Shown: in pieces, positions 22,231-33,006 of the stretch
Layout of the letters: every line of letters starts with the position of its first letter
Numbering within the stretch: the first letter of the stretch is position 1
Origin: Globodera rostochiensis
Lineage: Eukaryota > Nematoda > Chromadorea > Rhabditida > Heteroderidae
Reading direction: 5' to 3'
Length of the DNA: 64,000 nucleotides
Assembly (NCBI GenBank): GCA_018350325.1
Contig: JAEVLN010000008.1
Location: 868,001-932,000 of the forward strand
Position numbers and translations under genes: made by a program
The notes under the pieces: model-generated
Databases searched by the model: none
The model's input: only the letters and a program-made list of their open reading frames with translations
Told to the model about the DNA's origin: nothing

Positions 22231-23190
22231 ATGAAATTTTGGCTATTAATTATTACTTCATTATTTTCAACAAATTTAATTAAAAATGCTAATTCTGTAG
22301 GCGAAAGCGGACCAAAACTTTACAAATCATTTGATGAAATATTTGGAAAAGGATGGGACGATGAAAGTAATGATTCAAAAGACTTGAACTGTCGTCATGT
22401 TAAAGAAGAAGTTCAAGACGTACAAGCTCCAAACACTTCTGATCAGAAAAATATTGATGAAATATTGAAACAGAAATTTGATGAAATTTATGCTGAAAAT
22501 TGGTCGGAAGACGAAAACAATTCAGCGCCATCCCCGGATGATATTGATCAGGAAAATTCTATGAAACATTTGTCTGATCAAAATAACTCAACTGATCAAA
22601 ATGATAATGTTGATGAACAGCAAAATGAGTCCAATGAATGTGAAAAAATTGAGTCTGATAAGCAAAAACGTGAAATTATCCAAAAATTTCGTGAAATTAA
22701 AAAAGATTATACTCAAAAAAGAAAATATTTTGGCAATGAACATATTCAAATTGAAAACAAAATATCAAATGGTTTGGGTGTTAGTCGCACAACAATTTAT
22801 AAATGGATCAAAAAATTGGGCCTAAACAAAGAAAACAAGTCAAAGTTTTCTGAGTTAGAAAAGCGTGAAATTTTGAAACAATTTGATGAGATAAAAAGCA
22901 AATGTCAGAAGGCAAAACTCAAAAGCGGTTCAAAGAATGAACTCGATGAGAAAATTGCAAAAAAATTCGGCGTTTGTTTCAGCACAATTTATTATTGGAA
23001 GCGAAAATTTGGCCTTTCTGTTCGCAATAAATCGGATGCAACAAAAATTGGAATTTTAAAAGAATATGCCAAAATAAAAGAAAAGAATCCGAAAATGACA
23101 AATGCCGTTATTGCTGAAATGTTAAATATTTCAACAAAAAGCATACGTCGTTGGGAAAAACAATTTAAAGAAGAAATTACGAACCTTTAA
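22231..23190 (+). CDS. Type A secreted multi-HTH protein (copy A1)
   Basis: A single exon encodes 319 residues. Residues 1-23 (MKFWLLIITSLFSTN... ending NANSVG) form a signal peptide, so secretion is inferred. The motif FDEIFGKGW (34-42) recurs as FDEIYAENW (83-91). Residues 95-140 are an Asp/Asn/Gln-rich linker with several N-x-S/T sequons. Three tandem helix-turn-helix modules follow, about 145-200, 203-265 and 268-317. Each has a charged helix with xIxxKFxEIK, a helix with LDEKIAKKFGV or similar, and a recognition-like end TIYKWIKKLG, TIYYWKRKFG, SIRRWEKQFK. The modules resemble transposase/Psq-type HTHs. Secretion plus DNA-binding folds suggests a candidate effector acting in host nuclei, but this is inference. 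No RNA or binding evidence is available. Confidence 0.85.
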   Translation: MKFWLLIITSLFSTNLIKNANSVGESGPKLYKSFDEIFGKGWDDESNDSKDLNCRHVKEEVQDVQAPNTSDQKNIDEILKQKFDEIYAENWSEDENNSAPSPDDIDQENSMKHLSDQNNSTDQNDNVDEQQNESNECEKIESDKQKREIIQKFREIKKDYTQKRKYFGNEHIQIENKISNGLGVSRTTIYKWIKKLGLNKENKSKFSELEKREILKQFDEIKSKCQKAKLKSGSKNELDEKIAKKFGVCFSTIYYWKRKFGLSVRNKSDATKIGILKEYAKIKEKNPKMTNAVIAEMLNISTKSIRRWEKQFKEEITNL

Positions 23191-23924
23191 AAACATACGG
23201 ACTTTGTATGCCCCTGACTCAACGCAAAGATGTTATTATTGTTTTTGGATCGGATTATTTGAAATTGTTGCTATTTTTTCTTTTTTGATTTTCTTAAGGG
23301 TATATTAATGGCAAAGTTCTTGTGATGTCTATAAAATAACTTTTCATTATTTCCAGCGTTAAATTATAATTTGTTATGAGAGAGTCAACCAATTAATTTA
23401 TACATTTTTTGAAAAAGAAGCTTATTGGACTCGTTTTGCTTGAAAAAAATTCAATAAATCTGAGCTTAGTTTTAAAAGCTATTTTTGTTGAAAATTTTGT
23501 CGGCTAGTTATCACCAACAAATAAGGACGTTTTTTTGCAGAAAAAATTCATGCCCACAGGGATTTTTCACATAAATTTACCCTATTTTTAGTGTATTTTG
23601 GGGGTTTCGGTACTCCGTAGGAGATGTTTGACCAAATTGGTGCAATTAGTATCTTCTTTGTTCAATATCAAAAGTTATGGTTGCTTTAATTCTTTTGGAA
23701 TTTTGAAATGGCTAAAAAAGTTGTGAATTTTTAAAGATCATAACAGTCAATTTTGGAATTATTTTCCAATTAAAAAGCGGGATTTTCAAATAATACTAGG
23801 GTTATTTGAATTTACCTGATAGTGAGTTTAAAAAAAATTTGTATTAAATACTAACTCGCCGTATTATTTGAATGTTTTAAATAATACTAGGATTATTCGA
23901 ATACACCTAATTTCAAATAATACG
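23191..23924. other. Intergenic DNA between A1 and a broken type A copy
   Basis: It is AT-rich with two AAATAATACTAGG-type words near 23790 and 23880. No gene is supported. Confidence 0.35.
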
Positions 23925-24176
23925 CCAAAATTTGTTTTCGTCTTCCGACCAATTTTCATCATAAATTTCATCAAATTTCTGTTTCAATATTTCATCAATA
24001 TTTTTCTGATCAAAAGTGATTGGAGCTTGTCCGTCTTGAACTTCTTCTTTAATATGACGACAATTCAAGTCTTTTGAATCATTACTTTCATCGCTTGTCC
24101 GTTTTCGCCCACAGAATTAGCATTTTTATCAAATTTTTTGCAAATAATGAAATAATAATTAATAACCAAAATTTCA
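23925..24176 (-). pseudogene. Broken type A multi-HTH gene, 5' fragment
   Basis: The minus strand starts ATG KFWLLIIISLFAKNLI, then loses frame by one base inside the signal peptide. A stretch covering the first FDEIFGKGW motif is deleted. Recognisable DESNDSKDLNC, KEEVQDGQAPITFDQKN and FDEIYDENWSEDEN follow, and then homology stops. No HTH modules remain. Confidence 0.75.
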
Positions 24177-24514
24177 TTGTTTGCAATTCCTTATGAATTT
24201 CTTTAAAAATCTATTGAAAATGTTATTAGTTTTAGTAATAAACTAGAGTTTTGTCAATAAAGTCAGTTTTTTAATTCAATGTTTTATATTAGTTTCTTGT
24301 AAAGATCAACTCGTTCAAAGCCAAATTCTTTTAATTAAACAATATTTAGACTAGTTTTTCCAATAAAATTAATTCATTGCTTTTGCATTTGCCAAATCCG
24401 GGAGGCAAATGTGGCCAGAAGAATCCTTTGGTACATGGAAAGCTGAAGAGATTGGTGTTTGATTTTAACGGATGATTAATCCAAAAAAATTGAGCCCAAT
24501 GTAATAAAGTGTCA
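24177..24514. other. Intergenic DNA
   Basis: No supportable gene or element end was found. The stretch leads into the dispersed repeat. Confidence 0.3.
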
Positions 24515-24800
24515 AACACCAAGTCGGCACAAAATGCCAACGTTTTTGGCACAAATGGGCCGAGTTTGTTCAGGTGGAATAGGCAAAAGATTAAAAGCGT
24601 CAACCGGTTATGGAATGAATTTTGGAATGTTCGGGGGTCGGGGACGCCCAAATTTTCGGGGTCGGGGACAACCGTCAAAATTCCAAATTTTTTTGAGGGC
24701 GCTTATCGGCACCGCCGACCAACCTTCTAAAAAACCTGTATTCCTGACCACTTTACATAAAAATGTTAAAAATTCTCCCGACGGCGCCGTCGGACTCACC
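24515..24800 (+). repeat. Dispersed repeat (copy 2)
   Basis: This is the plus-strand copy of the repeat at 18540-18880. It contains GGCAAAAGATTAAAAGCGTC, the hairpin-like GGGCGCTTATCGGCACCGCC, and ends with the palindrome CCCGACGGCGCCGTCGG at about 24778. Confidence 0.65.
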
Positions 24801-25024
24801 AATTGTAATTCCCAAGGACAGACATGTTGATTTCCAAGGACTTAACAGAAAAATTTGCAAAATCCAAGGACGCTCAAAATACTTACACGAACAGAAAAGG
24901 CAGTTGATTCTTGATCAACTGCGTTTATAATTTTTGCCCGAACAAATCTTTTCCAACAATTTCTTGTTCCGCTCAACAATTTGTGCCTTTCGCCACATGT
25001 AAGCCAAAAATTCACTGTAACAAG

Positions 25025-25203
25025 TAGAGTTGGTCGGGACCGGGACTGGTACTGAAGTCTCCAATTTTGGGACTGAATTTCCCTTTTGACCATGAGTCCC
25101 GGTTTTTTTGACCGAGATTTGATTAATTTTGCCTCTTATAAAATCCCGGGTTTTTAATTTTCTCAATTCCGGTCCCGAAAAATCCCGGTCCCGACCAACT
25201 CTA
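25025..25203. mobile_element. 179-bp MITE with 21-bp perfect TIRs
   Basis: The ends TAGAGTTGGTCGGGACCGGG(A) and its exact complement delimit an interior of GGGACC/GGTCCC words. The TAGAGTTGG-type end is hAT-like. The flanking 8-mers (GTAACAAG, AAAAATCG) do not match, so the target duplication is lost or the class is different. Confidence 0.75.
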
Positions 25204-25415
25204 AAAAATCGAGAAAATTTTTAGTCAGAAAAGTCAATTGGACAATTCTGAATTATTAATATCAATGTTTCCATTTTATGCCATTGATTTGTTTCTGACG
25301 ATTCAGGCATTTACCCTTCACAACCACATAAACTGCCCAATTTGATTTGCCACATTTCAATACATTCTTGCACAAAAAATTCTTAATAATTTTATTTAAA
25401 TAAATTTAGACAAAT

Positions 25416-26387
25416 ATGAAACTTCGGCTATTAATTATTATTTCATTCTTTGCAACGAATTTAATTAAAAATGCTAATTCTGTAGGCGAAAGCGGACAAG
25501 AATCAAAACTTTACAAAACATTTGATGAAATATTTGGAAAAGGATGGGACGATGAAAGTAATGATTTAAAAGATTTGAACTGTCGTCATGTTAAAGAAGA
25601 AGTTCAAGACGGACAAGCTCCAATCACTTCTAATCAGACAAATATTGATGAAATATTAAAACAGAAATTTGATGAAATTTATGCTGAAAATTGGTCGGAA
25701 GACGAAAACAATTCAGCGCCATCCCCGGATGATCTTGATCAGGACAATTCTTTGTCTGATCAAAATAACTCAACTGATCAAGATGAGAGTGTTGATGAAC
25801 AGCAAAATGAGTCCAATAAATGTGAAAAAATTGAGTCTGATCAGCAAAAACGAGAAATTATTCAAAAATTCCGTGAAATAAAAGAAAATTATCGGGAAAA
25901 AAACAAACGCGGTCACTCAAACAAAGAATGGGTTCAAATTGAGGCAAAAATATCAAATGGTTTGGGTGTAAGTCGCTCAACAATTTATAAATTGAGCAAA
26001 GAATTGGGTCTAAGTCGAGAAACAAAGTCTAAATCAAAGTTTTCTGAGTTAGAAAAACGGAAAATTTTGAAACAATTTGATGCAATAAAAAGCAAATGTC
26101 AGAAGGCCAAACTAAAAAACATTTTAATGCGTGAAGTTGAGGAAAAAATTGCAAAAAAATTGGGCGTTTGTAGAGCTACAATTGTTGAATGGAAGCGCAA
26201 ATTTGGCCTTTCTGTCACCAAGAAAAAGTTTTCTGATGCAACAAAAATTGGAATTTTAAAAGAATATGCCAAAATAAAAGGGAAGAATCCGAAAATGACG
26301 GATGCCGTTATTTCTGATATGTTGAACATATCATTAAGAAGTCTAATCAATTGGAAAAAAGAATTTAAAGAAGGTAAGAACCATTGA
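25416..26387 (+). CDS. Type A secreted multi-HTH protein (copy A2)
   Basis: A single exon encodes 323 residues with the same design as A1: signal peptide MKLRLLIIISFFATN..., FDEIFGKGWDDE and FDEIYAENWSEDE motifs, an acidic DQNNSTDQ-type linker, then three HTH modules. The recognition-like ends are TIYKLSKELGLS, TIVEWKRKFGLS and SLINWKKEFKE. Module 1 has lost the usual central Trp of 'KW' (KLSKEL), the clearest difference from A1. The upstream block is less similar than between A1 and A3, so this is an older copy. No intron is visible. The role is inferred only. Confidence 0.85.
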   Translation: MKLRLLIIISFFATNLIKNANSVGESGQESKLYKTFDEIFGKGWDDESNDLKDLNCRHVKEEVQDGQAPITSNQTNIDEILKQKFDEIYAENWSEDENNSAPSPDDLDQDNSLSDQNNSTDQDESVDEQQNESNKCEKIESDQQKREIIQKFREIKENYREKNKRGHSNKEWVQIEAKISNGLGVSRSTIYKLSKELGLSRETKSKSKFSELEKRKILKQFDAIKSKCQKAKLKNILMREVEEKIAKKLGVCRATIVEWKRKFGLSVTKKKFSDATKIGILKEYAKIKGKNPKMTDAVISDMLNISLRSLINWKKEFKEGKNH

Positions 26388-26685
26388 AAATATACAGACT
26401 ATGCCTTGGTCTTCGATTTATTTTTGTTTTTCGGATTACCACTCCCAAATATTTAAGGCATTTTTCACATTTGAAAGAATTCTCAAAATTATATTTTTTG
26501 AAAATCTCCAAATAAACGGAATCCACCCCAAAATCAACTATTTTTTTATTGTAAGTATTGTGTCGCTGACACACAAAAATATTTTTGTATGCAAATTAAA
26601 TTGAGTCAAAGAGAATAAAAATATGTGCCTGAAAAAGGTAGGCGGAAAAGAGAAGTGAAGAAGGGAAACGGCGGGGGTGGAGTCC

Positions 26686-27088
26686 CGGAAAATTGGTCTC
26701 CGAAAATTGGTCACCAAGGAAAATTGGTCACCAGGATATTTTGAGTTTTTCGTTCTAACTTTTTTCAGCCAACTCTAAATGCTTAGATTTTTTTTGCTTT
26801 GTTCTCAGCTCGAAGAGATCTTTTGATTGATACTAATTGCAACTAATTAGGCTTAGTATAAACAAAGTTAGCGTAAAGGGGCGCGAGTTTTCTTGGAAGC
26901 GAACCACTTTTCAGCTTACAACATTTTTAAGAGACTACAGAATACAAGAATTTATTACAATTTGACTGCATTTAGGCTGAAGAAAAAAGAAAGCTAAGCT
27001 TAAAAAGTTAGAACGAAAAACTCGAAATATCCTGGTGACCAATTTTCGGTGACCCTCGGTGACCAATTTTTCGGTGACCGATTTTCCG
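26686..27088. mobile_element. 403-bp MITE with GGTGACCAATTTTC words
   Basis: The ends CGGAAAATTGGTC and GACCGATTTTCCG are inverted, and each is followed inward by further AATTGGTCACC words. Inner arms GATATTTTGAGTTTTTCG and CGAAAAACTCGAAATATC are also inverted. No target duplication is obvious and no transposase is present. Confidence 0.65.
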
Positions 27089-27562
27089 TTCATCGCGAGG
27101 GTGGACCATGGGCAGCATACCGTTGCAATGGAAATCAAATCAATAGTTGTTTTCGTGTCGAAACAAAAGACATTTAAATCCATCCCAACATCTCCCCCTT
27201 CAAATTTCATTGTTGACCTGGCGAGAACCGAACAGGTGGTCGCCGTTGACGTTGCGGTCGCGAGGTGTACTGCGATACTGGCGGACGTGGTGACCAGGGG
27301 TGGACGAAATTTCGTTTCGGTTTCGTGTTTTTCGTGTTTTCGTGGGTTTTTTGGGTTTCGTTTTCGTGTTTCGTTTTCGTCCTAGAATTTTTTTTCGTTT
27401 CGGTTTCGTTTTCGTAAATAAAAAAATGTTTTTTTCGTTTTGGTTTCGTTTTCGAAAATGAAAAATTGTACGAAAAAATCGAAAAAAAGTACACCCCTAA
27501 AGAATAGACTTTTGGAGATAATTTTAATTTTATGGGAGGTAATCTAGTGTTTGAGACGGGGA

Positions 27563-27890
27563 TACATGGTGGTGTAGTGGTTAGTGTTGAGCTCATTCAT
27601 GTTATCATTTGTTAGGTTCGATTCCCCGGACCTGCGAACTCTCTTTTTGAATTTTTCGTGCAGAAATTTGTTCTTAAAAACAATTTAAATAAGTTTTAAA
27701 ATTGTTTTACATTTTTAAAAATAAATATTTCGAACTTTCCTTTATAACTTACACAAATCGTATTCTTTTTTCTTAATTTTCATTCAAAATCAAAAAAAAA
27801 TGATGAATTTTTGGATCAATTTTCATAACAAAAACCGATCAAATTTAAAAAATTTCTCGGCGGCGCCTATCGGCACCGCCGACTCCCCCT
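27563..27890 (+). repeat. SINE-like element nested in the hAT element
   Basis: The head has A-box-like TGGTGTAGTGGTTAG and B-box-like GGTTCGATTCCCC, about 50 nt apart as in tRNA genes. The tail carries the hairpin CGGCGGCGCC-TATC-GGCACCGCCG followed by ACTCCCC. Confidence 0.6.
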
Positions 27891-27994
27891 GTATTTACAG
27901 AGGTACCAACTCTATGGCATCGGGTCAAAAATATGGCTTTTTCTTAAGGAATCTTCAAAAAAATGCTTTTTTGAAAGGTGGTGGGTGGGGGCGC

Positions 27995-28525
27995 CGACAT
28001 TTCATATACGCGACATTTCATTTACTAAGCAAAAAAACGACATTTCATATACTAACCCAAAATACGACACTTTATATACGCGACATTTCATATACGAAGC
28101 AAAAAAATGATGTTTAATCTTAGAAAAAGCCTGCCTGGTTACAAGTCGGCTTTCCTAACTCTATTAGGCCTGCTAGAGCTCAGTTTGAAACAGTACTCGT
28201 ATTTTTATCAAAACAAAAAAAACTTAATCGTGTTCAAATTGCTTGTATTTTTCGCCTGAATGAATTATTTCCAAGTTTTTCTTATTTACGTTCAACATTT
28301 TGTACATCTCACCACATGTGAGTTAAAACTGAAAGCATTTGAAGGGGTCCGGAGCGCGTATATGAAGTGTCGTTTTTTGGGTTAGTATATGAAATTTCCT
28401 TTTTTTGCTTAGTATATGAAAGGTCGCGTATATGAAGTGTCACGTATATGAAATGTCGTATTTGGGTTAGTATATGAAATGTCGTTTTTTTGCTTAGTAT
28501 ATGAAATGTCGCGTATATGAAATGT
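27995..28525. mobile_element. Nested MITE with 'tatatgaaatgtcg' arrays
   Basis: Left arrays of GACATTTCATATACGC and right arrays of GCGTATATGAAATGTC are inverted, with four to seven units each, around about 200 bp of unrelated centre. This is typical of subterminal repeats in MITEs. Confidence 0.65.
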
Positions 28526-28907
28526 CATTCTGCCGGTGGGTGGGTCGGCACTGCCGATAGGCGCCGTTAAATTTTTGAAGATCAAGTAGCACTATTTCGG
28601 GCATTTTCAGAAAATAAAAAATTTTCAAAAATTCTAAATATGGCAAAATTATGGCATTTGCCATAAAAATAAGGCAAATTGGCACTATCAAAAAATTTTC
28701 GGTTTTTTCGTTTCGTTTCGTACGAAAACGTATATTTTTTCGTTTTCGAGTTTCGTTTTCGTCCTAGAATTGTTTTTCGTTTCGGTTTCGTTTTCATAAA
28801 TGAAAAAAAAAAATTTTCGTTTCGTGTTTCGGTTTCGTCCTAAAAAATTTTTTTCGTTTCGTTTTCGAAAATGAAAAATTCTGTTTTCGTCCACCCCTGG
28901 TGGTGAC

Positions 28908-29840
28908 TGACGGTGGAGGGGTTTGTGCGTTTGGCCGCGGACTTAGGGTCCTTTGACGAATAGGCGCAAATGTAGAATTCCCTGCGGCGCAAATGTCTGC
29001 GGCACTAAGACCAAACTCTTTAAGAACATTTGATCCGAATCAATCGATAACTTTGAAAATTGAACAGAAAAAATAAATGAAAGAAGAAACGTCTGATGGC
29101 GTCGTATAAATGCTGATCAAAGTTTGATCACAGATCTGGATAGGTAAAATGCTCGTAACAATGCCATAAAGATAATGCCAAAAGGGAAAAGTTCAAAGAG
29201 AGAACAATGTCATAAGGTGATAGATCTGGGGTTCTTTCAAACATTGGCCGATCGTTTAATACTTTAAAGCAAGTTATGAGCCCGGGACTAAAGTGTCTTT
29301 TTGAGTGGGGGCTCAGTAGTCCACTGATTAAAAAATGGGTAAAATCACTCATATGGGCCGGTTCCGGGCCGGACTCCGACCGGATTTTCCGGGTCCGGAA
29401 ACCGTATCGGGTTCGGATTTATCCGGAAATCGAAGCTCAAACAAAAGTTTTTTCCCGGCCGCGTTTATTGGCGGTATAGCCGGCCTCTTTCTTTTTTATT
29501 AAAAATTAATGTAAACGTTCATGTCGATGACGTGGTGAGGCTAACTCATTTTTGGTGAAGGGAACACAGACCAATAAGCCAACACCAACAAGTATCCCGC
29601 ACATGAAAATTTCGTAGACTTTCGTAGACTCAAACATACAATTTCTCATTCGCCAAAAATTTCAAAGAATTCGTCTTTCGATTTTTGAAACGAAAGTAAA
29701 ACCTCGAAATTGTCAAAATTCGACGCAACCCTGATTCAATGGCACATGTTCAGGAATTTTATGGGAGTTTTTCAGTTTTGTATTGGATTTAAAATCATTA
29801 GCGGTACAATTGAGGTGGTGGTATAATGGTGAGTGGTTGG
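28908..29840. other. Intergenic DNA with repeat fragments
   Basis: It includes a 150-bp dispersed repeat (29095-29245, shared with 32850-33005) and CCGG-rich inverted words at 29360-29410. At 29812-29848 there is a truncated A-box-like 'tggtataatggtgag' into which the next hAT element inserted. No gene is supported. Confidence 0.45.
29095..29245. repeat. Dispersed 150-bp repeat, copy 1
   Basis: It shares TGATGGCGTCGTATAAATGC, GCTGATCAAAGTTTGATCAC and AAGTTCAAAGAGAGAACAAT with 32850-33005, which lies at the 3' flank of a type B gene. Confidence 0.6.
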
Positions 29841-29848
29841 GTTTAGAG

Positions 29849-30509
29849 TGGTGTTCGGCAAATGGCATTTTCCGGTAACGGTAACGGTAAAACCGGTAAT
29901 TACCGTTACCAGTTTTTTACCGTTCGTGGCCCAAAACGACCGGTAACGGTAAATCGGTAAATTTACCGGTTTTTACCGTTACCGGTTTTTACCGACCAAA
30001 AAATGCCGGTAAATCTCGGTAAATCGGTAAATTTTCAAAAATTGAAATTAAAGTCCTTTCTAGTTTTACAAACTCACAACAAATCTTTCCCGATAACTTG
30101 CACAAATTTGTTATGAACCAGTTCTCGATTTTTCTTCTGCACATTCCGATGACAATTTTAGGGGTTGCATTTTTTTGGTTTTCTTAATCAATTTTTTCCA
30201 AAAAAAGAAGTTGGATTTTGGAGGGTGTTTTTTTGGGTATTATTCAGGGCTTCCATCGGGTAAAAACAATTCCCAATTACAAACGTCTTGATTTCCAAGT
30301 ACATAACAGGCAACGAATTTCAAGTACACTCAAAATTTACATTTTATCCAAATAAAAACGTTTTATTTTCTTTATGTCTTTTTTTTCGCGTGATTTTTCA
30401 AAAATTGGGACGAAATGCGACCGGTAACGGTAAACCGGTAAATTTACCGTGAATTTTTACCGATTTTTACCGGTTTTTACCGCGGTAAATTTTACCGTGC
30501 CGAACACTA
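29849..30509. mobile_element. 661-bp hAT MITE with ACCGGTAAATTTACCGGT words
   Basis: The ends TGGTGTTCGGCA and TGCCGAACACTA are inverted and flanked by the exact 8-bp duplication GTTTAGAG (29841-29848 and 30510-30517). Subterminal regions consist of GGTAA/TTACC words. The interior lacks a transposase. Confidence 0.85.
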
Positions 30510-30573
30510 GTTTAGAGTGTAAGGATGAGAGAAAATTCCGCTGGTTGGACAAAAAATCATCCATAAAGAAGAA

Positions 30574-30645
30574 ACCCCGGTAGCTCAGTTGGAAGAGCTG
30601 CCCACGTATTGGGTGGAGGTCGTGGGTTCGAGTTCCACCCGGGTA
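30574..30645 (+). tRNA. tRNA-like sequence, probably pseudogene or SINE head
   Basis: A 72-nt tRNA-like unit has a perfect D arm (GCTC...GAGC), A box TAGCTCAGTTGG, and T arm GTGGGTTCGAGTTCCAC with the B box. The anticodon stem does not pair in the usual frame and the acceptor stem has mismatches. Flanks on both sides (GAATTCCGCTGGTTGGAC-like upstream, TTGCCTATTCTTTACT downstream) are shared with copies at 55412, 60013 and 63538, so it travels as part of a larger repeat. Confidence 0.45.
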
Positions 30646-30693
30646 TCATTTTGCCTATTCTTTACTTTATATTAATTAAAATCTCCAATTACA

Positions 30694-30900
30694 GAACCAA
30701 ATAAACACTCCCACAGCGAACAAAAAGAATTGATGAAACGGTATTATGAAATTAAGGACCAAAAACCTAAAATTAGTGACGGGGACATTGCCAAAATGTT
30801 TAAAATTGGAACACGCACTTTGTATAATTGGAAAAAGCAATTTAAACGACAGCAATTCCATATTCTGTCGATGGGCAATCTGTGGAAGTAAATGCCGGGT
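30694..30900 (+). pseudogene. Orphan type B exon 2 (third HTH module)
   Basis: After a 'aattacag' acceptor, the sequence encodes the type B third module: SHSEQKELMKRYYEIK, KISDGDIAKMFKIG, TLYNWKKQFKRQQ. A deletion then shifts the frame before the usual PNSVDG tail. No type B exon 1 lies upstream; the tRNA-like repeat is there instead. Confidence 0.8.
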
Positions 30901-31542
30901 CAAAGGTTTAGGAAATTGATTAACTGAACGCGGGAAGTTGGCCCATCCTCCCCCGTCGCCCTCGGAAGTGGCGTCCTTGTCGAATGTTGATGTTGGTCTG
31001 TCGAACATGTCGGCTGAAGACCCTGAAAATTGGATTGGGGCAGGGGTGGGATGCTCTTGACGCGCGCTTCGAATTGCGAAGTGGACGCAGAAGGAAGCTG
31101 CGGTGTTTTATTCAAACACTTGCGGTTTTGAGGAGTGATCGGAGTTGATAGATCACTCCGTTCTGGTTGCTTTTTATATTACGAGTTAACGAATACTCGC
31201 ACTCCTAGGTGTAAATGCCCCGGATTCTTGGCGGATTTCTCCCGATTCCAGATATTTTGGAATGAAACCCCCGAATTTTTATAATTAGAAGGTATTTGAC
31301 ACGAATTTGGTGTTGGCTTGTGCCGATTAAAGGCCGAATTGACAAAGACGCGCCTAAAGCCCTTTCTTACGGGATTTTCAAAAGCATTGGCCCGAGCAAA
31401 TTTTTCATCAGGTTCCTTTTGATGAACCTTTACTGAATTGGGAAACGGAAGACGCCCGCGGTTTGCTGAGGTAGTCCTTTTCAATCGTCGCACTGGATCG
31501 ATAGAGACTTATCGACTCTACCCCGCTGTCTTGTTGAAGTCC
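30901..31542. other. Repeat-derived intergenic DNA beside the gag-like relic
   Basis: Open frames here are short and lack domains. The stretch may be flank or LTR of the relic at 31543-32405, but no paired LTRs were identified. Confidence 0.3.
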
Positions 31543-32405
31543 CTATTCCAAACTTTTCATCACATATAAAGCCTTTAGGATTTCGGCGCTTAAAAATTTG
31601 AGTGTCCAGCTATTGCCAAACCTGTTTAACGCCGCTGTCATTGCTTTCAAAAACTTCCTTTCGCCTTGATCTGCATTACCTCCACAACTTTCTCCGACCT
31701 CCATCCGGCAGTGCGCGTCTCCATTGTAGTAAAGAAATTCGTTACCACCGCTCTGTCTTCCGTGCAGTTCAAAATCGGCAATTCCTTTAACAGCTTCGCA
31801 CACTGGCCGGAGAGCTTCACCTGCTGCATATCCGCCCGCCTCGAGTTCCATTTGTGAGACTTGCGCAGTGTGTTGGTTTGGCCCTTGTTGAGGCACATAA
31901 CCATTCCGAACCGGCAGTGGCAACGCGAATGCCTGGGTAAATCGAAAATCCACGGTTTGCTGTGGCAGAGTGCCACGAGAAGCACGCGATATTCAACGAA
32001 GTCGCCCTGTTCTTGGACTCCGAAATTTATGTTTTGTTGAACCTGAGCGCCACGAGAAGGTGCTCTGTATTGACTGATCAACGGATTGTTTGGATAAACA
32101 ACCGTTTGTGTTCGACCCCCCATCTGACTTTGGCGAGCTGGCTCATATTTAGGGAAGCCAAATAAATTTCTTTCCTGCTGCATCATTTGATTTTGGTCAG
32201 CCTTCTTTACGAACCGGCTCTGACGGTTTTCACCAGAAATCTGAGGAGACGAAGCGTCCACGAGGAAGCCGCTTTGGTTTTGGACGGACCCGTACCAGCC
32301 CGAATTTTGATTTTGGACCACCGAAATCTGATGAGGTTGCTGGTGGGCACCCCTAACCGAATTTTCATTTCTTAAAAAATTCGAATTTTGTACCTGCAGA
32401 GGCAC
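31543..32405 (-). pseudogene. Retrotransposon gag-like relic
   Basis: The minus strand encodes a Gln/Asn/Arg-rich region (QISVVQNQNSGWYG, NQMMQQERNLFGF). A block typical in style of nematode LTR-element gag proteins follows: VKLSGQCAKLLKELPIL, VVTNFFTTMETRTAGW, EVMQIKAKG. The frame breaks at KGSF, and the continuation KAMTAALNRFGNSW lies in another frame. A second frame switch occurs near 31.95 kb. No protease, reverse transcriptase or zinc knuckle was found. Assignment as gag is by style only. Confidence 0.4.
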
Positions 32406-32849
32406 GGGAAGACGCTGATCTTGGTAGAGTACTCACTTTGCACGCGTGAGGCTGTTTGAAGGTCCACCACGTCGGACTTAGACCGAATTTGGTCAATGTC
32501 CGGGAATTGAATACACACCGCTTCTTCTTTAAAACACCTTTATTTCCCAAAATCCCAAAATGAACACAATATAAAGAATAGGGAATCAAAGTCAACAAAT
32601 ATTTTTAAACTTGCAGATAATTTCCAAATATAATCAATATCGACGAAGAATCCAAAATGAAGACAAACAAAATATAGGAACGCCCGAAAATTGGAAGACA
32701 ACCGAGATTGGAAGTTATTGAAGTTATGATGAAAGACTAAAATCCAAAAGGAATGAATATCAAATGGATATTTTGTCCTTTGGCGAAATGTTCGGAACAT
32801 AAAATGTAAAAAGGGCGAGAAGAGTCCTACAATTTGACCACTAAAAGTG

Positions 32850-33005
32850 ATGATGGCGTCGTATAAATGCTGATCAAAGTTTGATCACAGTTAATGGATA
32901 GGTAAAATGCCCGTAACAAAAAATGCCATAAAGATAATGCCAAAGGGGAAAAGTTCAAAGAGAGAACAATGCCAACAGATTTGGGGTTCTTTCAAGCATA
33001 GGCCA
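32850..33005. repeat. Dispersed 150-bp repeat, copy 2
   Basis: Partner of 29095-29245, ending just past the stop codon of the type B gene at 33007. Confidence 0.6.
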
Positions 33006-33006
33006 T

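Larger units (their letters stand above)
27295..28899. mobile_element. 1.6-kb non-autonomous hAT element with exact 8-bp target duplication
   Basis: The termini CAGGGGTGGACGAAA and TTTCGTCCACCCCTG are hAT-like, flanked by GTGGTGAC at 27287-27294 and 28900-28907. Both ends carry dense CGTTTCG/CGAAACG subterminal words. Inside are other elements: a tRNA-headed SINE-like copy (27563-27890), a 'tatatgaaatgtcg' MITE (about 27995-28525) and an inverted hairpin end (about 28540-28570). No transposase is present. Confidence 0.9.

Noticed and set aside
22601..22825. Second-frame ORFs inside the HTH genes (also 25669, 40116, 45433, 50262, 53393)
   Set aside because: They recur in the same place in every paralogue because the main frame is AT- and Lys-rich; the main frame has the signal peptide and modules.
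31543..32405. Intact retrotransposon
   Set aside because: Only a frameshifted gag-like part is present; no polymerase domains or paired LTRs were found.
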